Positions 5,798 to 8,075 of a stretch of DNA of 8,075 nucleotides are shown one piece after another. Made by a program: the position numbers and the translations under genes. Below the pieces are notes generated by a model. That model had not been told where the DNA came from. It saw only the letters and a list, made by a program, of their open reading frames with translations, and did not search any database. The DNA comes from Rhodobacter sp. (GTDB taxonomy: Bacteria; Pseudomonadota; Alphaproteobacteria; Rhodobacterales; Rhodobacteraceae). How positions within the stretch are numbered: position 1 is the first letter of the stretch; each line of letters opens with the position of its first letter. The stretch covers positions 1 through 8,075 of the forward strand of contig DPZQ01000065.1 of NCBI GenBank assembly GCA_003536295.1, in the 5' to 3' direction.

Positions 5798-6948
5798 CCG
5801 TATCGACTATGAATTGGAACTACCCAACCGCCATAAAATTCGGCCTTAAACGGATCGAAGAATTGGCCAACCATTGCCAAGCCGCAGGTGTGACCCGCCC
5901 GCTTTTGGTAACCGACAAAGCGCTGGCATCGCTTCCCATCACAGCGCAAGCGCTGGCGATTATGGAAAAGGGCGGCTTGGGCCGTGCGGTTTTTTCCAAT
6001 GTGGATCCAAATCCACACGAAGGCAATCTGGCCGAAGGTATCGCCGTTTATTTGGTGGGCAATCATGACGGAGTGATTTGCTTTGGCGGCGGCTCGGCGC
6101 TTGATCTGGGCAAGCTCATTGCATTTATGGCACGCCAACGCGCTGATCTATCGATCTGGGATCTTGAAGATATTGGCGATTGGTACACCCGCGCCGATGC
6201 GTCAAAGATAGCGCCCATTATCGCGGTACCAACAACGGCGGGCACGGGTTCAGAAGTGGGCCGTGCGGGCGTTTTGACCAATAGCGTGACCCATAAGAAA
6301 AAGATCATTTTCCATCCCAAACTCATGCCCGCGATCACGATCTGCGATCCTGAACTTACGGTCGGAATGCCTTCTTTCATTACCGCAGGCACGGGGATGG
6401 ACGCGCTGGCCCATAGCCTTGAAGCCTATTGCAGCCCGTTTTATCACCCAATGTCACAAGGCATTGCGCTTGAAGGGATGCGTTTGGTTTTTGAAAATCT
6501 GCCCACCGCCTTTGCCACCCCCACCAACATAGAAGCCCGCGCCCATATGATGAGCGCGGCGGCCATGGGGGCCGTGGCATTTCAAAAAGGCCTGGGCGCT
6601 ATACATTCTCTGTCGCATCCTGTGGGTGCGGTTTATGGCACGCATCACGGCACGACCAATGCGTGCGTGATGCCGATGGTGTTGGATTATAACCGGCATG
6701 CCATTGAAACCCACATCGAAAAAGCCGCCGCCTATTTGGATATTGCAGGCGGGTTTGAAGGGTTTAAAGCCGCCGTTCTAAAACTGCGGGTTGATCTCAA
6801 CATTCCCAAAACCCTAACCAAAATGGGCGTTAAAGCCGCCGATCTGGATATGCTGACCGAGATGGCTTTAGAAGACCCATCCTGCGGCGGCAATCCGATT
6901 GAAATGACGCGTGAAAATACCCGAGCTTTGTTTGAGGCCTGTATGTAA
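5794..6948 (+). CDS. Iron-containing (group III) alcohol dehydrogenase
   Basis: This 384-residue NAD-dependent dehydrogenase interconverts a primary alcohol and an aldehyde. It shows the NAD-binding GGGSALDLGK (98-107), PTTAGTGSEVG (146-156), and the divalent metal ligands D203 and H207 in GMDALAHSLE, H271 in GAIHSLSHPVGA and H285 in YGTHHGTTNA; the 4- and 14-residue spacings match those of FucO-type enzymes. The C-terminal GGNPIEMTRENTRALFEA is also typical, and the length is normal. The start at 5794 is supported by AAAGG at 5782-5786, 7 nt upstream, and by the ATGA overlap with the aldehyde dehydrogenase stop; an upstream in-frame start within the previous gene is not needed. In this operon it probably oxidises the hydroxyl end of a glutamylated or free amino alcohol to the substrate of the ALDH. 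The reverse role, reducing a toxic aldehyde, is also possible. Confidence 0.94.
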   Translation: MTVSTMNWNYPTAIKFGLKRIEELANHCQAAGVTRPLLVTDKALASLPITAQALAIMEKGGLGRAVFSNVDPNPHEGNLAEGIAVYLVGNHDGVICFGGGSALDLGKLIAFMARQRADLSIWDLEDIGDWYTRADASKIAPIIAVPTTAGTGSEVGRAGVLTNSVTHKKKIIFHPKLMPAITICDPELTVGMPSFITAGTGMDALAHSLEAYCSPFYHPMSQGIALEGMRLVFENLPTAFATPTNIEARAHMMSAAAMGAVAFQKGLGAIHSLSHPVGAVYGTHHGTTNACVMPMVLDYNRHAIETHIEKAAAYLDIAGGFEGFKAAVLKLRVDLNIPKTLTKMGVKAADLDMLTEMALEDPSCGGNPIEMTRENTRALFEACM

Positions 6949-6984
6949 ACAGGCAGATTCCTGCAGCCATAAGAGTACCGTTGG

Positions 6985-7836
6985 ATGATCTTTGATGAAC
7001 GACGATCAGAGTTGGGCGAAGGCCCCTTTTGGCACCCAAAACGGGAGGCCCTGTTTTGGTTTGACATTTTGAAACAAAAACTTCTGACGAGAGATGCCCA
7101 AGGCCCACAAGAATGGTATTTTTCAGATATGGTTTCGGCCGCAGGTTGGATCGATCACAGCAGTTTGCTGATCGCTTCGACCGGTGGCCTTATCGTATTT
7201 GATCTTGAGCACAAAACCCAAAGGCTTTTGTGTGGATTTGAGGGTGATCCACCCCACAACAGGCCCAATGACGGACGGACCGACCCACAAAACGGCTTTT
7301 GGATAGGAACGATGAGTCAAAGCCATGCGCCGAATGCGGGGGCTATCTACCGATATTACCGTGGCACGCTGCGCAAACTCTTTTCAGGTCTAACGATTCC
7401 AAATACGATCTGCTTTTCCCCCGACGGGCAAAGCGCCTATTTCTCTGATACACCCTCAGGCCACGTCATGCGGGTGGCACTTGATACGCAGGGTTGGCCT
7501 AAGGGCAAACCAGAGGTTTATCTAGATCTAAAGCCCCTTGGTCTAAATCCTGATGGGGCTGTAATTGACACCGCAGGTATGATGTGGCTGGCACAATGGG
7601 GTGCGTCACGAGTTGCGGCCTATGGGCCTGATGGGGCCTTTGTCAAAGCGATCAGCTTTGATGCGCCCAATATCAGCTGCCCAGCCTTTGGCGGTGATAA
7701 CCTGCGAACACTTTACTGCACCTCGGCACAAGAGGGTATGGCCCCCGACGCGCGCGCTCGCACCCCCCACGCGGGCAAAGTCTTTGCCCAAGCCAATGTG
7801 GCCTTGGGCCAAATCAGTCCCCGAGTGATCTTATAA
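6985..7836 (+). CDS. SMP-30/gluconolactonase family lactonase
   Basis: This 283-residue protein is a six-bladed beta-propeller of the SMP-30/gluconolactonase/LRE family; members hydrolyse sugar lactones using one divalent metal. The metal ligands are present: E12 in ELGEGPFWH, N140 in IPNTICFSPDG, and D190 in LNPDGAVID. Also conserved are NRPNDGRTDP (92-101, substrate-binding Asn), GFWIGTM (104-110), GAIYRYYRG (119-127) and CPAFGGDNLRTLYCTSA (232-248). The length is normal for bacterial members. The ATG at 6985 fits the family N-terminus, but there is only a weak AAGAG-like ribosome binding site. It lies 36 bp after the Fe-ADH and may be the last gene of that transcript, or an independently acquired neighbour. 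It converges on iolB across 11 bp with no clear terminator. The substrate cannot be told from sequence; a sugar acid lactone is usual. Confidence 0.9.
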   Translation: MIFDERRSELGEGPFWHPKREALFWFDILKQKLLTRDAQGPQEWYFSDMVSAAGWIDHSSLLIASTGGLIVFDLEHKTQRLLCGFEGDPPHNRPNDGRTDPQNGFWIGTMSQSHAPNAGAIYRYYRGTLRKLFSGLTIPNTICFSPDGQSAYFSDTPSGHVMRVALDTQGWPKGKPEVYLDLKPLGLNPDGAVIDTAGMMWLAQWGASRVAAYGPDGAFVKAISFDAPNISCPAFGGDNLRTLYCTSAQEGMAPDARARTPHAGKVFAQANVALGQISPRVIL

Positions 7837-7847
7837 GGGCCAAGAGC

Positions 7848-8075
7848 TTAGGCGTCGCGCTTGGCGATCCAATCAAAGTCGGGGTGATTTTCAAAACGCC
7901 AGTTACGCCGAGGGCCCGCCATCACATTTAGGTAGTACATTTCGAACCCATAGGGCGCACCACAAGGGTGATGGCCTTTAGGCACCAAAACCACGTCCCC
8001 ATCCGCAACGGCAATGGTTTCATTCAAGCTAAGATCATCATTAAAAACCCGCTGCACCCCAAACCCCGAGGCAGG
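7848..8075 (-). CDS. iolB: 5-deoxy-glucuronate isomerase, C-terminal end only
   Basis: The minus strand encodes the last 75 residues of IolB, open to the right edge and ending at TAA (7850-7848). IolB isomerises 5-deoxy-D-glucuronate to 2-deoxy-5-keto-D-gluconate in myo-inositol breakdown. The segment contains GFGVQRVFNDD, then the cupin stretch VVLVPKGHHPCGAP and GFEMYYLNVMAGPRRNW, which are signature motifs of the IolB C-terminus, including the G-x-H-P motif of its metal-binding cupin. An internal GTG could be mistaken for a start, but the frame continues upstream with family-like sequence to the edge. The rest of an inositol (iol) cluster is expected beyond the right end; that is inference from the usual gene neighbourhood. 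Confidence 0.93.
   Translation of the reverse strand, partial: PASGFGVQRVFNDDLSLNETIAVADGDVVLVPKGHHPCGAPYGFEMYYLNVMAGPRRNWRFENHPDFDWIAKRDA

Noticed and set aside
6937..6954. Inverted repeat GCCTG/CAGGC at the end of the Fe-ADH gene as a terminator
   Set aside because: Only 5 bp with an 8-nt loop and no T-run; too weak to claim.

Overview
The window looks like a chromosomal segment of an alphaproteobacterium, most likely a moderate-GC member of the Rhodobacterales (marine Roseobacter-type). This assignment rests on protein style, on a gcvT-gcvH-gcvP operon behind a tandem glycine riboswitch, on TRAP-transporter remnants, and on the glutamine synthetase-like/aldehyde dehydrogenase/Fe-alcohol dehydrogenase set. 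It is inference from remembered family patterns, not from a search.

Layout. (1) Positions 1-2143, minus strand: a complete control region (sigma70-like promoter, two-aptamer glycine riboswitch, candidate switching hairpins over the ribosome binding site) drives gcvT and gcvH and the start of gcvP, which runs off the left edge. (2) Positions 2144-2382: a non-coding gap with AT-rich stretches and one short palindrome. (3) Positions 2383-2929, plus strand: the C-terminal half of a TRAP transporter solute-binding protein (DctP family), broken by a one-base frameshift and a premature TAG. It is followed at once by a strong 11-bp hairpin. (4) Positions 2987-6948, plus strand: a tight three-gene operon of a glutamine synthetase family ligase, an NAD(P)-dependent aldehyde dehydrogenase and an iron-dependent alcohol dehydrogenase; the last two overlap by ATGA. 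(5) Positions 6985-7836, plus strand: an SMP-30/gluconolactonase family gene, possibly the last gene of the same transcript. (6) Positions 7848-8075, minus strand: the C-terminal end of iolB (inositol catabolism), convergent with the lactonase gene, only 11 bp away.

How they may work together. The glycine cleavage genes form a self-contained, glycine-sensing unit. The ligase/ALDH/ADH operon has the composition expected of a gamma-glutamylation route for an amine or amino alcohol: attach glutamate to the amine, oxidise the alcohol to an aldehyde, then the aldehyde to an acid. If the substrate were ethanolamine, the released product would be glycine, which would link it to the divergent gcv operon. 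That is a hypothesis: neither a gamma-glutamyl hydrolase nor an intact transporter is in the window. The ruined TRAP binding-protein gene may be the remnant of the uptake system that once served this operon.
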